Shown one piece after another: positions 21,120-35,605 of a stretch of 64,000 nucleotides of DNA. The DNA is from Cenococcum geophilum 1.58 (lineage: Eukaryota > Ascomycota > Dothideomycetes > Gloniales > Gloniaceae): positions 1,550,001-1,614,000 of the forward strand of contig KV748188.1 of assembly GCA_001692895.1 (NCBI GenBank), written 5' to 3'. The position numbers and the translations under genes are program-made. Every line of letters begins with the position of its first letter. Within the stretch, counting starts at the first letter, position 1. Below the pieces are notes generated by a model. It was not told the origin of the DNA. It was given only the letters and a program-made list of their open reading frames with translations, and did not search any database.

Positions 21120-24100
21120 CCTCGGTTAGGCTAGTTAGTGGCGTTTTGGTGGACCCCACCACTAAAAACACAAAAATCGACCTAATGGAAGGATGCTTTA
21201 AGAGGCCATTATAAAAAGGTCATCAAATATATATTTTTAAGGAAGCTGGGCGGAAAGTCGTAATATATAACGTTATGGTTATACGTTCCCGGCCCTTCTC
21301 TATTAACTACCTACTAATTATATAGGAAAATCCTCCAGAGCCCCCCCCTAAATCCTTACCACCTATACACTTTATACGCGTTCTTAACGTTAATAAGAAT
21401 AAGCTAATAGAGGACTAGCTTAAGGCTATAAGGGAGGACGTGTTATATACATCAAATAAGGTAAATTAAGTGCTATAGGTAATTAAGCGGTTTAATTAGC
21501 GATTATTCGGTATGGAGGCCTAATTAAAGGCAGTAGAGGAAGGCTTAAAAGAGGCTAAGATACATACTGCGGTAAAGGCTTAATTAGCTTTAGAGTCTTA
21601 ATATTAAAGGCGTAAGGAAGTAAAGGATTAAAAGTAGTTACCTAATTGTCGTCTACTAAATAAAAGTTGGTAAAGCACCGCAAGCATAGAGGAAGCCTAT
21701 AACCCTTACATTCGTATACTGTCCGTCTTACCTTTAATATAAGCTTCTTTGCCTACTTCCATCTACACATCTAGCACGTTAGCAAGCCCTTATAGCCCTT
21801 TATCTTTATATAGCCTTTAATATATTAGTAAGTTCGCGTTTTACACCGTCAAATTATAGGTAGTAGGGTTTTAGCAGTGACGTAGGTGGTGCTTTAATTT
21901 ATTCCGATATTTCTATAACTAGGCCCAACGCCAGGCTAATATTGCCTATACTTTAGTGAGCTTAAATAAAGAAGACGCTTAGTATCTTGCTTATTTAGGC
22001 CTATTTGCTAACTGCCCATAATAATAAGGTTCTAGGCCAGTCGTATATAGAAGCGGCAATGGATTTAAAGGAAGGGTTTACTTAACGTCCGGAAGATTTT
22101 CTTACTAATAATATAGGCGTTAATTATGGCTGTATTAAGCGCCTAGAAGAATAAGGGTATCTAGGTACGTATAGTAGTAATCTAGGTGGTGTAGTAGCTC
22201 CAAAGCTAATCGTAAATATTAACGCCGCCTATCTAGTTATTATAGTTGATAGAAAGCCTAGGAAGTGTTAACTTCTTAATTAGATTATCGCCCTAAATAT
22301 TAGCTACTAGCTTCTTAAGGAAGGAATTATATACTCGCGGCCGACGCTAATTAACTTTATTAATATCCTCATTACTGCATAAGTGAGCCGTCGTTAAAAA
22401 TCGTACTAAGTTCTTGTCCTGCTATATAATTAAAAGCACTAAATTAACTACGCTAATGACTATTCCCGTAATAAAATTGAACGGTAGCCTTGCCTTCCTT
22501 TTATTAGCCCTTTTATATACCTCTAAATAGGCCTTTAAGTTTAACCGAGCAGTGCTAGCTGTAGTAATTCTAAGTTGTTAAAGCACCTAGAGTAACGGAA
22601 TATTTGTAAAGTAGTTATCTAAAAATAGGCAAAATTAATAAGCCTAAAGAGGAAGCTATTAGGTAAGGTAGAGGACGCACTTAGAGGTTTTTAAGAGGGT
22701 AATATCTTAATAATCTATTTAAGAAGGAAGTCTAAAAAAGTAGCCAGGTAAGGTAAACATAAAGCTATAGCAATATCTATACTAATAAAGGCTTATTATT
22801 TTAAAGCCCTTAGGTATTGGCTTACTAGGCAATTTAATTATAGCTATAGATTGTCTAGTAAACCTTACTATTATTTCATTAAAACTAACTATAGATCTAG
22901 GTATAATGTATTTCCTAAACGCCTTACCTAATAGAGTTGTTAACGGCTTAATCTTCTTAAAAACCTAATATTTAACGCCTTTTAGTGGAGGTGGTAAGAC
23001 GTAAAAGAAGCGCTTAAGTTACTCCTATCTTTTTTAGCCTATAAATAAGCTAATTAAGTGTTTAGGATATTTAGGATCTATAGCCCAAAGGTCTTACACT
23101 TAAGGAGTTTTAAAGACGCCTATATATATAATAAGTCCTACCTAAATCATTAACTCGCCAGCAGAGGTCTCCTTCTACGCCTATAATTGTTTACCAGCGT
23201 GTCGTCCTAATTAGTAATATCTACTAGCGTTTTAAGAAGCTGTATAGAGGTTTGTGTTAATTGCAAGCCTCTTAAATATACTAATACTAAAGAATAATAG
23301 AAATACTCGAATTAGCAGGTCCTATTTAGATCTACACTTACCAGACGCTATACTAACCTAATCTGCCATTATATAGTAAGTAGAGCGCTCAGTATCCTTA
23401 TTTTAATTAAGAAGATTATTAGATTTAACGCCTGTGCTAAAGCTGTTAATAGGCTTACCAGCGCGCCAAGCGGTAAATAGTAACTTATCTAGAAGGTTAA
23501 TAACTTTAAGATCTAATTTAGGAATAGCGGCTATAGGCTCCCATATAGTAGGAACGGCAGGAAGGTCTATTCTTATAACTTCTTTAGCTAATAACTTTAG
23601 TAGTTTAGTCTCATCTACCTTATCTGCCTTATCCTTAGTAGTCTTGCCGCGGGCCTTAAAAACAGCTCCTAATTCTTCCTCCTTAATATCCTCTGTCTGG
23701 CCACTTAACCGGGCCTCCTTACTTAGCACTACCTGCTATATAGCTACTGGAGCCACTAAAGCCTCTAGAGGCTGTGCAACTAAGCTATTATATATATACT
23801 GCGTTGCTTAAAAGGATTGTAAATAAGATTCCTAGGCTTTAGGTGCTTTTAAAGGCTTTAGATAACCTTTTTTAGGCGGTATAAAAATTATATTTTATAG
23901 AGGATTTAATGGTTAAATAGAGGGCAATAATATTGAAGCTTTTTAATTAACTACACTACTAAATATACAGCCTTCCTAGCCATATCGCTGCTGTTTACCA
24001 CAATATTTAAGCGTTAATAAGGCGCCAGCACCCCTGCCGCCAAGTAGTCGCATTGACCAGCGGCTTTAATACTAAGTTATATACGGTATAGAGCCTCTAG

Positions 24101-24168
24101 ATTGGCTTAAGAGGCTTATATATACGAAAAGTGTAAGAAATCTTTACCATACAAAGGGATAGCTATGT
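21120..24168. mobile_element. RIP-degraded repeat, unidentified
   Basis: The sequence is strongly AT-biased, rich in TAG/TAA and poor in CA/TG, like the neighbouring LINE copies, but it is not another copy of them. The longest open stretch is on the minus strand at 23403-23729, with a Lys/Glu/Leu-rich product (EDIKEEELGAVFKARGKTT) and tripled-residue bias. The same frame appears to continue on both sides with mainly TAG and TAA stops. I could not recognise a transposase, integrase or reverse transcriptase motif, so the class of element is left open. Confidence 0.45.
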
Positions 24169-27100
24169 ACTATCTAGGGTATAGGCCGTTATAGAGCGCT
24201 AACTAAATACTTCCTGCCATTAATATGCTTGCTCTAGTTTAGAAGCCAACTATAAGAACTATATATCTATTACCTAACACTATACTTAACTAAGGAGAAA
24301 ATAAAAGAAAGTAATATATTACTATTAAAGAAAGTTAGAGTTTAGAGGCGAGCCTAAGTAAGTAGTTTTTGATGCCTTATATCCGTAGGGCTATTCTAGC
24401 GTTATGCGCTTCTTAATTAGCAACGCACTAGTAGAGGCATATATAGAGGAGGCTTATAGTATATTCGGTTAGATAATTAGAGGAGGAATTCTTAAAAGTC
24501 TTTACTTATTAATATCGGCTTTTATACTCTTTATATCTTATATACTTAGGTATAAACGTCTAGTCTCCTTTATAAATTTAATTATAGCTTTAACTACGCT
24601 AATATCTAGCTTCTAGCGCTTAATTAGGCCGTTAATATTCCTGCCTCCTTTTTATCTATATAAGTAGCCTTCTAATATATATAATAGATCCCCAAATCGA
24701 TCTCTATATTACTCTCTTAGTTTAATCCTCTACTACACCTACCTCCTATAAGAGAAGAGGAAGTGCTATATTAACTCTATAAGCCTATAGTTGCATAACG
24801 CCGTCTCTAATGTATTAATTTTATAGAGATATTCCTTTAAAAATGACTTGCCGGTCCGTAGCTGCGTAAGGATAGTAGCTTTTAAGCTAATTAGCTGCTG
24901 GTATAATCCTATAGCCTTTTTAAGGTAAAGTACTACGTTAATCTTCCTTATAAACTTGCCTATATTAGATCTTCCTAATAGAAGCGGTCCTATTATTATC
25001 TTAGCTCTTTTTAACGCTTACGTTATAAGGTACTATAGGAGGCCGTCTTTTTATAGTAGCTCCTCGCTCTCTAGTCTTATTGCTACTTTAGTAAGCTTAT
25101 TAGCCTTCTTATTTTCTATAAATCCTAAGTAGCCTAGAATCTAGTATAGTGTGATATTATTTAGCTAAAGCTTCTTTAAGATCTCTGCGATTATTTCCTG
25201 GTAAGCTCTAGCCCTTTAGCTCTATACTAACAGCAACGCTAATTATAAGTTAGAGAATATTCTTATACTAAATATAGGTATTAGAAAACCTACTTAGTTA
25301 ACAGCTGTGCACGTAGGGTCCTATAGCTAGTTAGCTGCCTTGCTAATTACTAGAAGCTCTATAAGATAGGCGTTGGCCTAATTAGAGCTTACTACCGTTT
25401 TTAAAAGCGTTGCTTTAGATAGCGTAGCATATATACTAACTCCTGCCCTACTATTACGCACTAATATATTAACGTATATATTAACCTACCCTAGCTTATA
25501 GTCTTTAATAATAGCTTAAGTATAATATTCGTCCTTATATATTACTATATTAGGCTTAGCTACCTATAGCGGGTATATATATAGTTTAACCTCCAGCACC
25601 CTATTTACCTAGATATCCTCATATATCTCTACTATCCTTTAAAGTAGCGATTAGTATTATCTATAGAGCCTCTGTCTTTAAATTATCTAATAAGGATATA
25701 ATTTACCTAGTTTATGGATTAATACCTAAAACGCGATAGCCTAGTTACGTAGCCTTTACTTAAGAGGAAGTAAGCTAGCTTCTACTTCCGCTATTAGTAG
25801 GGTAATAGAGCGGAACCCCCTAATAATAGCTTATGCTATAATCCTCTGCGCCTACTAGAGGAGCTATATTAACTCTTATATCGCAAGCGGGTACTATATT
25901 AGCGATGTATAGTTTACTATTAGTAAAACTAAGCTCTTAGCTAGCTGCTTAATGCTCTTAGACTATAGTCCCTTTAATCTACGCAACGCTAGCGCTACCT
26001 TAGTAGCTTTGCCTACCTTATCCGCTAAGTGCGCCTTAAACTATAGCTCCTTATTAAGGATTACCCTAAGGATTTTAACTTCCTAAGTTAGGGGGATCCC
26101 TTTTCCTTTAAATTAGAGCGGCGTAGTAGCATCTCTACCTGCTTCTTTATATCTAGTAAGGTAGATAAATAACATTTTCTTTACTTTAAATTAGGCTCTA
26201 TTAGTTCTCTCCCATTTCTTAAGCATTAGTATAATCTCGCCCTAGATAATCTACGTGTTTTCCTCCGCTATAAGGCCTATAACCTATACTAAGTAGTTAT
26301 TAACAAAGGCCATAAAGCTGCTATTTTTAGGTACGCTTTATATAAGATCCGCGTTAAAGAATAGAAAGAGTATTAGGGCTAGTGCTAATCCCTNCGGGAG
26401 ACCCGCTTATAGGAGCGCCTATACCTCTAATATATATCTATTAACTAGGATATAAGCTTAACGGTTTATATAAAAGTCCTATACCTATTATATAATTATC
26501 TAAGGTATATAATATTACTATAATCTCCTAATTTCCAGCTCTATAGCCACATTATTATACGCACCCTTAATATTAAATAATACTAGAGATAGCGTCTTCT
26601 TTCCTTTTTATACTCTAAATACGTCCTTATAGAGATATAATAGCGTATATATTATTAACCTTTACTTCCTAACTCTAAAGTGCGTCTTAAGTAATAGGCT
26701 ATGTTCCTCTACTAGGTATACTATCCTCTCTACTACTAGTAATTTAAGTGCTTTTCCTAGCGTTAGGAGGAGGGAGATCGGCCTATAGTTATTTACTACC
26801 GTATAGTCCCCCTACTTTAGCTTCTATAGTAGTATAATCTTTACTACCTTCTATTTCTAGGGTACCTTTCCTATCTTAAGTAATTTAGTAAAGAGAGTAG
26901 TAATCTTACCACTTAGTACGGGCTATAGCTCTCGCTATACCTTAGCTAATAGGCCGTCCCTTCTAGGAGCCTTATTTAGGCTAGCCCTAAATATAGTTAC
27001 CTTAACCTTATATTTAGCGATAGGCTCCTATAGTAATTAGTTATAGCTAGTTATAACTTCCTCCTTTTATTTATACGGCGGTAGGACCGGAAAGAATACT

Positions 27101-29850
27101 TAGAGTAGTTCTCTTATAATATTATAGTTCTCTGTAATAACTTCTCCCTATCCTTTATCCTTCTTAATTAGCGGTATTTTAGTAAACGCGGATATAGCCT
27201 ATAGATTAAGGTATTTTAACGCTTTTTATATATTATTACTGTTACTAAGGAATTTATCCTAATAGAGCTTCCTATATCGCCGAATAGTCCTATAAAAGAG
27301 CTTCTTCGCTCTTACTGTGATATTACGTAGCTTAGGGTCATCCCTTCCTTATCTCTATATTGCGCTATTCCTATTCCTCTAGTATATATATAACTTCCTT
27401 AGCGTTATAAGGTCTTTATTCCACTATCTTTTTATATATAGTAATAGTCTGGCCCGTTAGCAGTATACTTTAAAGGCTTTATTAACCTACCTATTAAGGT
27501 AGTTAACTATTTTATCTATATTTTCTATAGGGAATCCTATTTCTTTCTATTGCTTTATATCTTCTTATATCTTATCCTAGTTTATATTTTTAATAAGCAG
27601 CCTCTCCTAGCTCTCCTATATGTTTATATTAACTTAAAAGCTAGTATAAATAGCTCTATAGTCTAATCCGTACTTATACTCTTAAATAGCGTACTTTACT
27701 AGTTTACTTACTAGGCCTAGGGTTATAAGTATAAGGTTAATTGTTAATATTTGCCCCGCGTTACTTTTAAATATAGGTATTCCTACTAAAAGTAGGCTCT
27801 AGAGTAACCGGTCCGCTATAAAGTTAATAATTAGCGTACTTTCTTTCTACGTTAATATAGTACTAATATAACTTCCTCCCTATAGTGGATTATACCGATT
27901 AAAGTTACCTATAATTACTACCTCGGTATATAGGTTGCGTAATAGTTTACCCTAGATTAGCCTATTAATTATCTCTAGTCTACTAAAAAGCTCCTCTAGG
28001 TTCTCTTCCTTAGTTCTCCTTAAATATCTATCTAGAATATATACCGATATAATTATAAGTCTCCTTTAGCTAATGTGCGCTACTACTACCGTAATATCTG
28101 CTAAATCTACCTATAGCTATATAGCTGCTAGCTCTTTAAATGCCTAGATATATAACCTAACTAAGGGATACCACTGCTACTTACCTATTGGGATGAACCT
28201 TATCCACCAGGGATTTAAGCTAGCTAGCACTACTTCCCTATTTAAGAGAAAGTAGTAAGGCTCCTGGCCTAAAATAAAGTAGAAGTCCGCTAGCGCTTCG
28301 TCATTATATAGCGCATACTACGCCTCCCTATACTTCTTTATATTCGCCTAGAGAATCTAAAGTTCTCTATTTATAGCGCTGTTATATAAGAATCCTATCT
28401 ATCTCTTTCCTATATACTAGGCATTTACGGTATAAGGCTTAATAAGGACCCTAGTAGTTTACGTAGTATAGATTTACCATCTTATACTAGAGATGGCCTT
28501 CCCACCTATATATTTCGCACGTATTAGGTTATATATAGTCTCTAGCTTTATATCTAAACCTTTTACATTTATAGCATACTATAGGGGTGCATTACTTCTT
28601 AAATAGTAATATAATAATTGCGCCTCCCCTAAATAATATATTATCTAATATAAGCAGCTTCTCTATATCCTCCTTTATTACTACTTTAATAATTATTAAT
28701 ACGTACTAGCCGCGCGGCCTTAGTTGTCCTAGCTATCTTATTATATATACCTCTACCTTATTCTCTACCCTAAAGCGCTCTATAGCTAACTTACTTACTT
28801 TTCCGCTATTAATATTTATTACTAAAGGTACTTTAACCTAGTCCGCCTTAACTATATACTACTTAGGTCTAATAAGCCTCGCCCTAGGGATATATAGTTT
28901 AAGCTATTAAGTAGTCGTCTACCTAAATATAGCTTCTTTATCTTTTTTTACCAAGAATCTAATAATGCCTATGCTATCGCTTATTCGCTATACGCGGAAG
29001 TCCTTAAGTATAGCTCCCGTAAGCCCCTTAACATCCTTTATACCTTACGCAATAGTTTACTTTACTACTTTAGTAGTAGCTACCCTCTTTATTACCTCTA
29101 AACCCACTTAACTAATATCTATTACTAGCTGCTAATTAGGTTCCTTAGGGTTCCTAGCGCTTATTATTTATAGTAAGGTTATCTCTAACCCTACCATACC
29201 TTTACTAGCCGCTACTAATACCTATAATTGTGTTAGAGCTAAGGGAGTGTTTAGTTACGCTTATAAGGACTAAATAGCCTTTTAAAGTTTAGCGTTTTAC
29301 TTTTTAAGGCTTTGCTATTCTAATTTAATGTCTATAAGGTTATTTCTAATACTCTTAATAATGCTATTCTGGTTTATAATAATATTGCTCTACTATACTA
29401 TAGTTTTTTTAAGGCTTTTAATAAGTTAATAAAATTTGTTATAATTAATACCTCCTCCTTTATATTTAGGTAAGGTAAAGACTCTTACTATAGGGAATAG
29501 AGGTAGTATATACTGTATAGCTTATAGTCTAGTTTATAGTGCGGTTATCTACTATTTAAACTATATTAATATTTGGGCTCGTGTCCTTAGCGACTACTAG
29601 GCCTCTTATACCTTCGCGCTTAGTTTCTTTATACGTCTTAGTGAAGCTACTAGTAGGTCTAGAGGTAGTGTTACTAATACGCGTTTAGGGGTTAAAGCAG
29701 CTATTAGGGCTCTAGGGCTTCATTTAGTAGGCCGTAGGGGCCGCCTTATAGCGGGAACTAGCTAAACAAAAGACTAGGATTCGATTAAAAAAATATCCAA
29801 GATAAATATCCTCCTCTTTCCGCGTCCGTTAAATTTTCATTAGTAAGTAC
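24169..29850 (-). mobile_element. RIP-degraded LINE (Tad1-like), copy A
   Basis: Read on the minus strand the copy has, from 5' to 3': a zinc knuckle of ORF1 (CYKCKRFRYKARD near 28,560), a reverse transcriptase with GLPxGLALALILFLFFNADL followed by FVNNY (26,290-26,420), and an RNase H-like block ITLYxILGYLGFIENKKANKL (near 25,130). These parts and their order match non-LTR elements of the fungal Tad1/I group. The catalytic FVDDY is changed to FVNNY, and tens of stops of TAG/TAA type break every frame, so no protein can be made. Both aspartate changes are C-to-T on the plus strand in a CA context, which is typical of RIP. The 3' end is at the low coordinate and its exact limit is uncertain. 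Confidence 0.8.
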
Positions 29851-32800
29851 GTATATATATTCTATTATAGCCATATACTATCTAGGGTATAGGCCGTTAT
29901 AGAGCGCTAACTAAATACTTCCTACTATTAATATACTTGCTCTAGTTTAGAAGCTAACTATAAGAACTATATATCTATTACCTAACACTATACTTAACTA
30001 AAGAAAAATAAAGAAAAGTAATATATTACTATTAAAGAAAGTTAGAGTTTAAAGGCGAGCCTAAGTAAGTAGTTTTCGATGCCTCGTATCCGTAGGGCTA
30101 TTCTAGCGTTATACGCTTCTTAATTGGTAATATACTAGTAGAGGCACGTATAGAGGAGGCTTGCGGTATATTTGGTTAGATAATTAGAGGAGGAATTCTT
30201 AAGAGTCTTTACTTATTAATATCGGCTTTTATACTTTTTATATCTTATATACTTAGGTATAAACGTCCGGTCTCCTTTACAAATTTAATTATAGCTTTAA
30301 CTACGCTAATGTCTAGCTTCCAGCGCTTAATTGGGCTGTTAATATTCCTACCTCCTTTTTATCTGCGTAAGTAGCCTCCTAATGCATATAATAGATCCCT
30401 AAATTAATCTCTATATTACTCTCTTAGTTTAATCCTTTACTACGCCCACCTCCTATAAGAGAAGAGGAAGTGCTATATTAACTCTATAAGCCTATAGTTA
30501 TATAATGCCGTCTCTAATACATTAATTTTATGGAGATATTCCTTTAGAAATAACTTGCCAGTTTATAGCTATATAAGGATAGTAGCTTCTAAGCTAATTA
30601 GCTGCTAGTATAATCCTACAGCCTTTCTAAGGTAGAGTACTGTATTAATCTTCCTTATAAACTTACCTGTATTAAATCTTCCCAATAAAAGCGGTCCTAT
30701 TATTATCTTAGCTTTTTTTAACGCTTGCGTTATAAGGTACTATAAGAGGCCGTCTTTCTATAGTGGCTCCTTGCTCTCTAGTCTTGTTGCTACTTTAGTA
30801 AGCTTATTAGCCTTCTTATTTCCTATAAATCCTAAGTGGCCTAAAATCTAGTATAGCGTAATATTATTTAGCTAAAGCTTCTTTAAGATCTCTATAACTA
30901 TTTCCTAGTAGGCTCTAGTCCTCTAGCTTTATACTAATAGCAACGCTAATTATAAGTTAGAGAATATTCTTATACTAAATATAGGTATTAGAAAACCTAC
31001 TTAGTTAACAGCCGTATACGTAGGGTCCTATAGCTAGTTAGCTGCCTTACTAATTACTAGAAGCTCTATAAGGTAGGCGTTGGCCTAATTAGAGCTTACC
31101 ACCATTTTTAAAAGCGTTGCTTTAGATAGCGTAGCATACACACTAACTTCTGCCCTACTATTATATACTAATATATTAACGTATATATTAACCTACCCTA
31201 GCTTATAGTCTTTAATAATAGCTTAAGTATAATCTTCGTCCTTATATATTACTATATTAGGCTTAGCTACCTACGGCGGGCATATATACGGTTTAACCTC
31301 CAGCACCCTATTTACCTAGATATCCTTATATATCTCTACTGTCCTCTAAAGCGGCGATTAGTGCTATTTATAGAGCCTCTATCTTTAAATTATTTAATAA
31401 GGATATAATTTACCTAGTTTATGGATTAATACCTAGAACGCGATAGCCTAGTTATATAGCCTTTGCTTAAGAGGGAGTAAGCTAGCTTCTACTTTCGCTA
31501 TTAGTAGGGCGATAGAGCGGAACCCCCTAATAATAGCTTATGCTATAATCCTCTATACCTACTAGAGGAGCTATATTAACTCTTATATTATAAGCGGGTA
31601 CTATATTAGCGACGTATAGTCTACTACTAGTAGAACTAAGCTCTTAGCTAGCTGCTTAATACTCTTAAACTATAGTCCCTTTAATCTACACAACGCTAGC
31701 GCCACCTTAGTGGCTTTACCTACTTTATCCGCTAGGTGCGCCTTAAACCATAGCTCCTTATTAAGGATTACCCTAAGGATTTTAACTTCCTAAGTTGGGG
31801 GGATCCCTTTTCCTTTAAATTGGAGTGGCGTAGTAGCATCCTTACCTACTTCTTTATATCTAGTAAGGTAAATAAATAACGTTTTCTTTGCTTTAAATTA
31901 GGCTCTACTAGTCCTCTCCTATTTCTTAAGTATTAGTATAATTTTACCCTAGATAATCTGCGTATTTTCCTTCGCTATAAGGCCTATAACCTATACTAAG
32001 TAGTTATTAACAAAGGCTATAAAGCTGCTATTTTTAGGTACGCTTTATATAAGATCCGCGTTAAAGAATAGAAAGAGTATTAGGGCTAGTGCTAATCCCT
32101 ACGGGAGACCCGCTTATAGGAGCGCCTATACCTCTAATATATATCNATTAACTAGGATATANGCTTAACNGTTTATATAAAAGTCCTANACCTATTATAT
32201 AATCGTCTGAGGTATCTATTACTACCATAATCTCCTAATTTCTGGCTCTATAGCTATATTATTATACGCACCCTTAATATTAAATAATACTAGAGATAGC
32301 GTTTTTTTTTCTTTTTACGCTCTAAATACGTCCTTATAGAGATATAATAGCGTATATATTATTAACCTTTGCTTTTTAGCTCTAAAGTGCGTCTTAGGTA
32401 GTAGGCTATATTCCTCTACTAGGTATACTATCCTCTCCACTACTAGCAATTTAAGTGCTTTTCCCAGCGTTAGAAGGAGGGAGATTGGCCTATAGTTATT
32501 TACTACTATATAGTCCCCCTACTTTAGCTTTTACAGCGGTATAATCTTTACTACTTTTTATTCTTAGGGTACCTTTCCTATCTTAAGTAATTTAGTAAAA
32601 AGAGTAATAATCTTACTACTTAGTACGGGCTATAGCTCTTGCTATACCCTAGCTAATAGGCCGTCCCTTCTAGGAGCCTTATTTAGGCTAGCCCTAAATA
32701 TAGCTGCCTTAACCTTATATTTGGCGATAGGCTCCTATAGTAATTAGTTATAGCTAGTTATAGCTTCCTCCTTTTATTTATATAGTGGTAGGACTAAAAA

Positions 32801-35579
32801 AAATACCTGGAGTAGTTCTCTTATAATATTATAGTTCTCTATAATAACTTCTCCCTATCTTCTATCCTTCTTAATTAGCGGTATTCTAGTAAACGCGGAT
32901 ATAGCTTACGGATTAAGGTATTTCAACACTTTCTATATATTATTACTATTATTAAGGAATTTGTCCTAATAGAGCTTTCTATATCGCCAAACAGTCCTAT
33001 AAAAGAGCTTCTTCGCTCTTACTATAATATTACGTAGTTTAGGGTTGTCCCTTCCTTACCTCCGCATTGCGCTATTTCTATTCCTTTAGTATATATATAA
33101 CTTCCTCAGCGTTATAAGGTCTTCGTTCCACCATCTTTTTATATATAGTAATGGTCTAGCCTATTAGCAGTATACTTTAAGGGCTTTATTAACCTACCTA
33201 TTAAGGCAGTTAACTATTTCGTCTATATCTTCTATAGGGAATCCCATCTCTTTTTATTACTCTACGTCTTTTTATATCTTATTTTAGTTTATATTTTTAA
33301 TAAGCAGCCTTTCCTAGCTCTTCTACGTGTTTATATTAACCTAGAAGCTAGTATAGATAGCTCTATAGTCTAATCTGTACTTATACTCCTAAATAGCGCA
33401 CTTTATTAATTTACTTACTAGGCCCAGGGTTATAAGCATAAGGTCGATTATTAATATTTGCCCCACGTTGCTTTTAAACGTAGGTATTCCTACTAAAAGT
33501 AGGCTCTAGAGTAACTGGTCCGCTATAAAGTTAATAATTAGTGTACTTTCTTTCTATGTTAATATAGTACTAATATAACTTCCTCCCTATAGCAAATTAT
33601 GCCGATTAAAGTTACCTGTAATTACTACCTTAGTATATAGGTCGCGTAATAGTTCACCCTAGATTAGCCTATTAATTATCTCCAGTCTACTAAAGAGCTC
33701 CTCTAAGTTCTCTTCTCTAGTTTTTTTTAAATATCTGTTTAGAATATATACTAACACAATTATAAGTCTCCTTTAGCTAATATACACTACTACCGCTATA
33801 ATGTCTGCTAAATCTACCTATAGCTATATAGCTGCTAGCTCTTTAGATGCCTAGATATATAACCTAACTAGGGGATACTACTACTACCTACCTATTAGGA
33901 CGAACCTTATCTACTAGGGATTTAAGCTAGCTAGCACTACTTCCCTATCTAAGAGAAAGTAGTAAGGCTTCTAGCCTAGAATAAAGTGGAAGTCTACTAG
34001 CGCTTTATTATTATATAGCGTATACTACGTCTCCCTATACTTCTTTATATTCGCCTAAAGGATCTAAAGTTCTCTATTTATAGCGCTNTTATATAAGAAT
34101 CCTATCTATCTCTTTCCTATATACTAGGTATTTACAGTATAAGGCTTAGTAAGGACCCTAGCAGTTTACGTAGTATAGATTTACCGTCTTATACCAGAGA
34201 TAGCCTTCCCGCCTATATATTTTGTACGTATTAGGTCGCGTGTAGTCTCTAGCCCTATATCTAAACCTTTTATATTTATAGCATGCTATAGGGGTATATT
34301 GCTCCTTAAATGGTAATATAATAATTACGCCTCCTCTAAATAATACGTTGTCTAACGTAAGCAGCTTCTCTATATTCTCCTTTATTACTACTTTAATAAT
34401 TACTAACGCGTGCTAGCTGCGCGGCCTTAGTTGTCCCAGCTATCTTATTATATATACCTCTACACCATTCTCTACCCTAAAGCGCTCTATAGCTGACTTA
34501 CTTACTTTTCTACTATTAATATCTATTACTAAAGGTACTTTAACCTAGTCCGCCTTAATTATATACCACTTAGGTCCGATAAGCCTTGCCCTAAGAATAT
34601 GCGGTTTAAGCTATTAAGTAGTTATCTACCTAAATATAGCTTCTTTATCTTTTTCTACTAAGAATCTAATAATGCTTACGCTGTTGCTTATTCGCTATAC
34701 GCGGAAGTCCTTAAGTATAGCTCCCGTAAGCCCCTTAATATCCTTTATACCTTATATAATAGTTTACTTTACTACTTTAGTAGTAGCTACCCTCTCTATT
34801 ACCTCCTTATATATTTAGCTAACGTCTATTATTAGCTACTAATTAGGTTCCTTAGGGTTCTTAGCGCTTATTATTTATAGTAAGGTTATCTCTAACCCTG
34901 CTATACCTCTATTGGCCGCTACTAATGCCTATAATTATATTAGAGCTAAGGGAGTGTTTAGTTACGCTTATAAGGACCAGATAGCCTTTTAAAGTTTAGC
35001 GTTTTGCTTTTTAAGGCTTTACTATTCCAATTTAATATCTATAAGGTTATTTCTAATGCTCTTAATAATGCTATTCTAGTTTATAATAATGTTGCTCTGC
35101 TATACTATAGTTTCTTTAAGGCTTTTAATAAGTTGATAAAATTCGTTATAATTAATACCTTCTCCTTTACGTTTAGGTAAGGTAAAGACTCTTACTATAG
35201 GGAATAGAGGTAGTATATACTATATAGCTTATAGTCCGGTTTATAGTGCGGTTGTCTACTATTTAAACTATACTAATATTTGGGCTCGTGTCCTTAGCAA
35301 CTACTAGGCCTCTTGCACCTTCGCGCTTGGTTTCTTTATACGTCTTAGTAAAGCTACTAGCGGGTCTAGAGGTAGTGTTGCTAATACGCGTTTAGGGGTT
35401 AAAGCAGCCATCAGGGCTCTAGGGCTTCGTTTAGTGGGCCGTAGGGGCCGCCTTATAGCGGGAACTAGCTAAATAAAAGACTAGGATTTGATTAAAAGAA
35501 TATCTAAGATAAATATCCTCCTTTTTTAAAAGTTCTGTTTCTTTTATAGACCCTTAACAAGGGTATTGTTAGTAAGTAC
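29851..35579 (-). mobile_element. RIP-degraded LINE (Tad1-like), copy B
   Basis: This is the same element in the same direction as copy A, 5,729 bases long, with most differences being C/T or G/A. It starts at the low coordinate with a TA-rich 3' tail (GTATATATATTCTATTATAG) joined directly to the AGTAC that ends copy A. The reverse transcriptase block lies near 32,000-32,130 and again has the changed FVNNY motif. The 5' side ends in a damaged version of the 62-bp repeat seen intact at 41264. Several undetermined bases (n) lie between 32,145 and 32,190 and at 34,088. Confidence 0.8.
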
Positions 35580-35605
35580 ATATATATATATATATATATG
35601 TATAT
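35578..35605. repeat. (AT)n tract at the LINE junction
   Basis: A pure TA repeat of about 22 bases forms the 3' tail of copy C where it meets copy B. Copy B has a shorter TA tract at the matching place (29851-29860). Short simple-sequence tails are common at LINE 3' ends. Confidence 0.7.

Noticed and set aside
26390-26400. Sequence break at undetermined bases in the LINE copies
   Set aside because: Single n characters at several places look like unresolved bases in a repeat assembly, not a biological feature.
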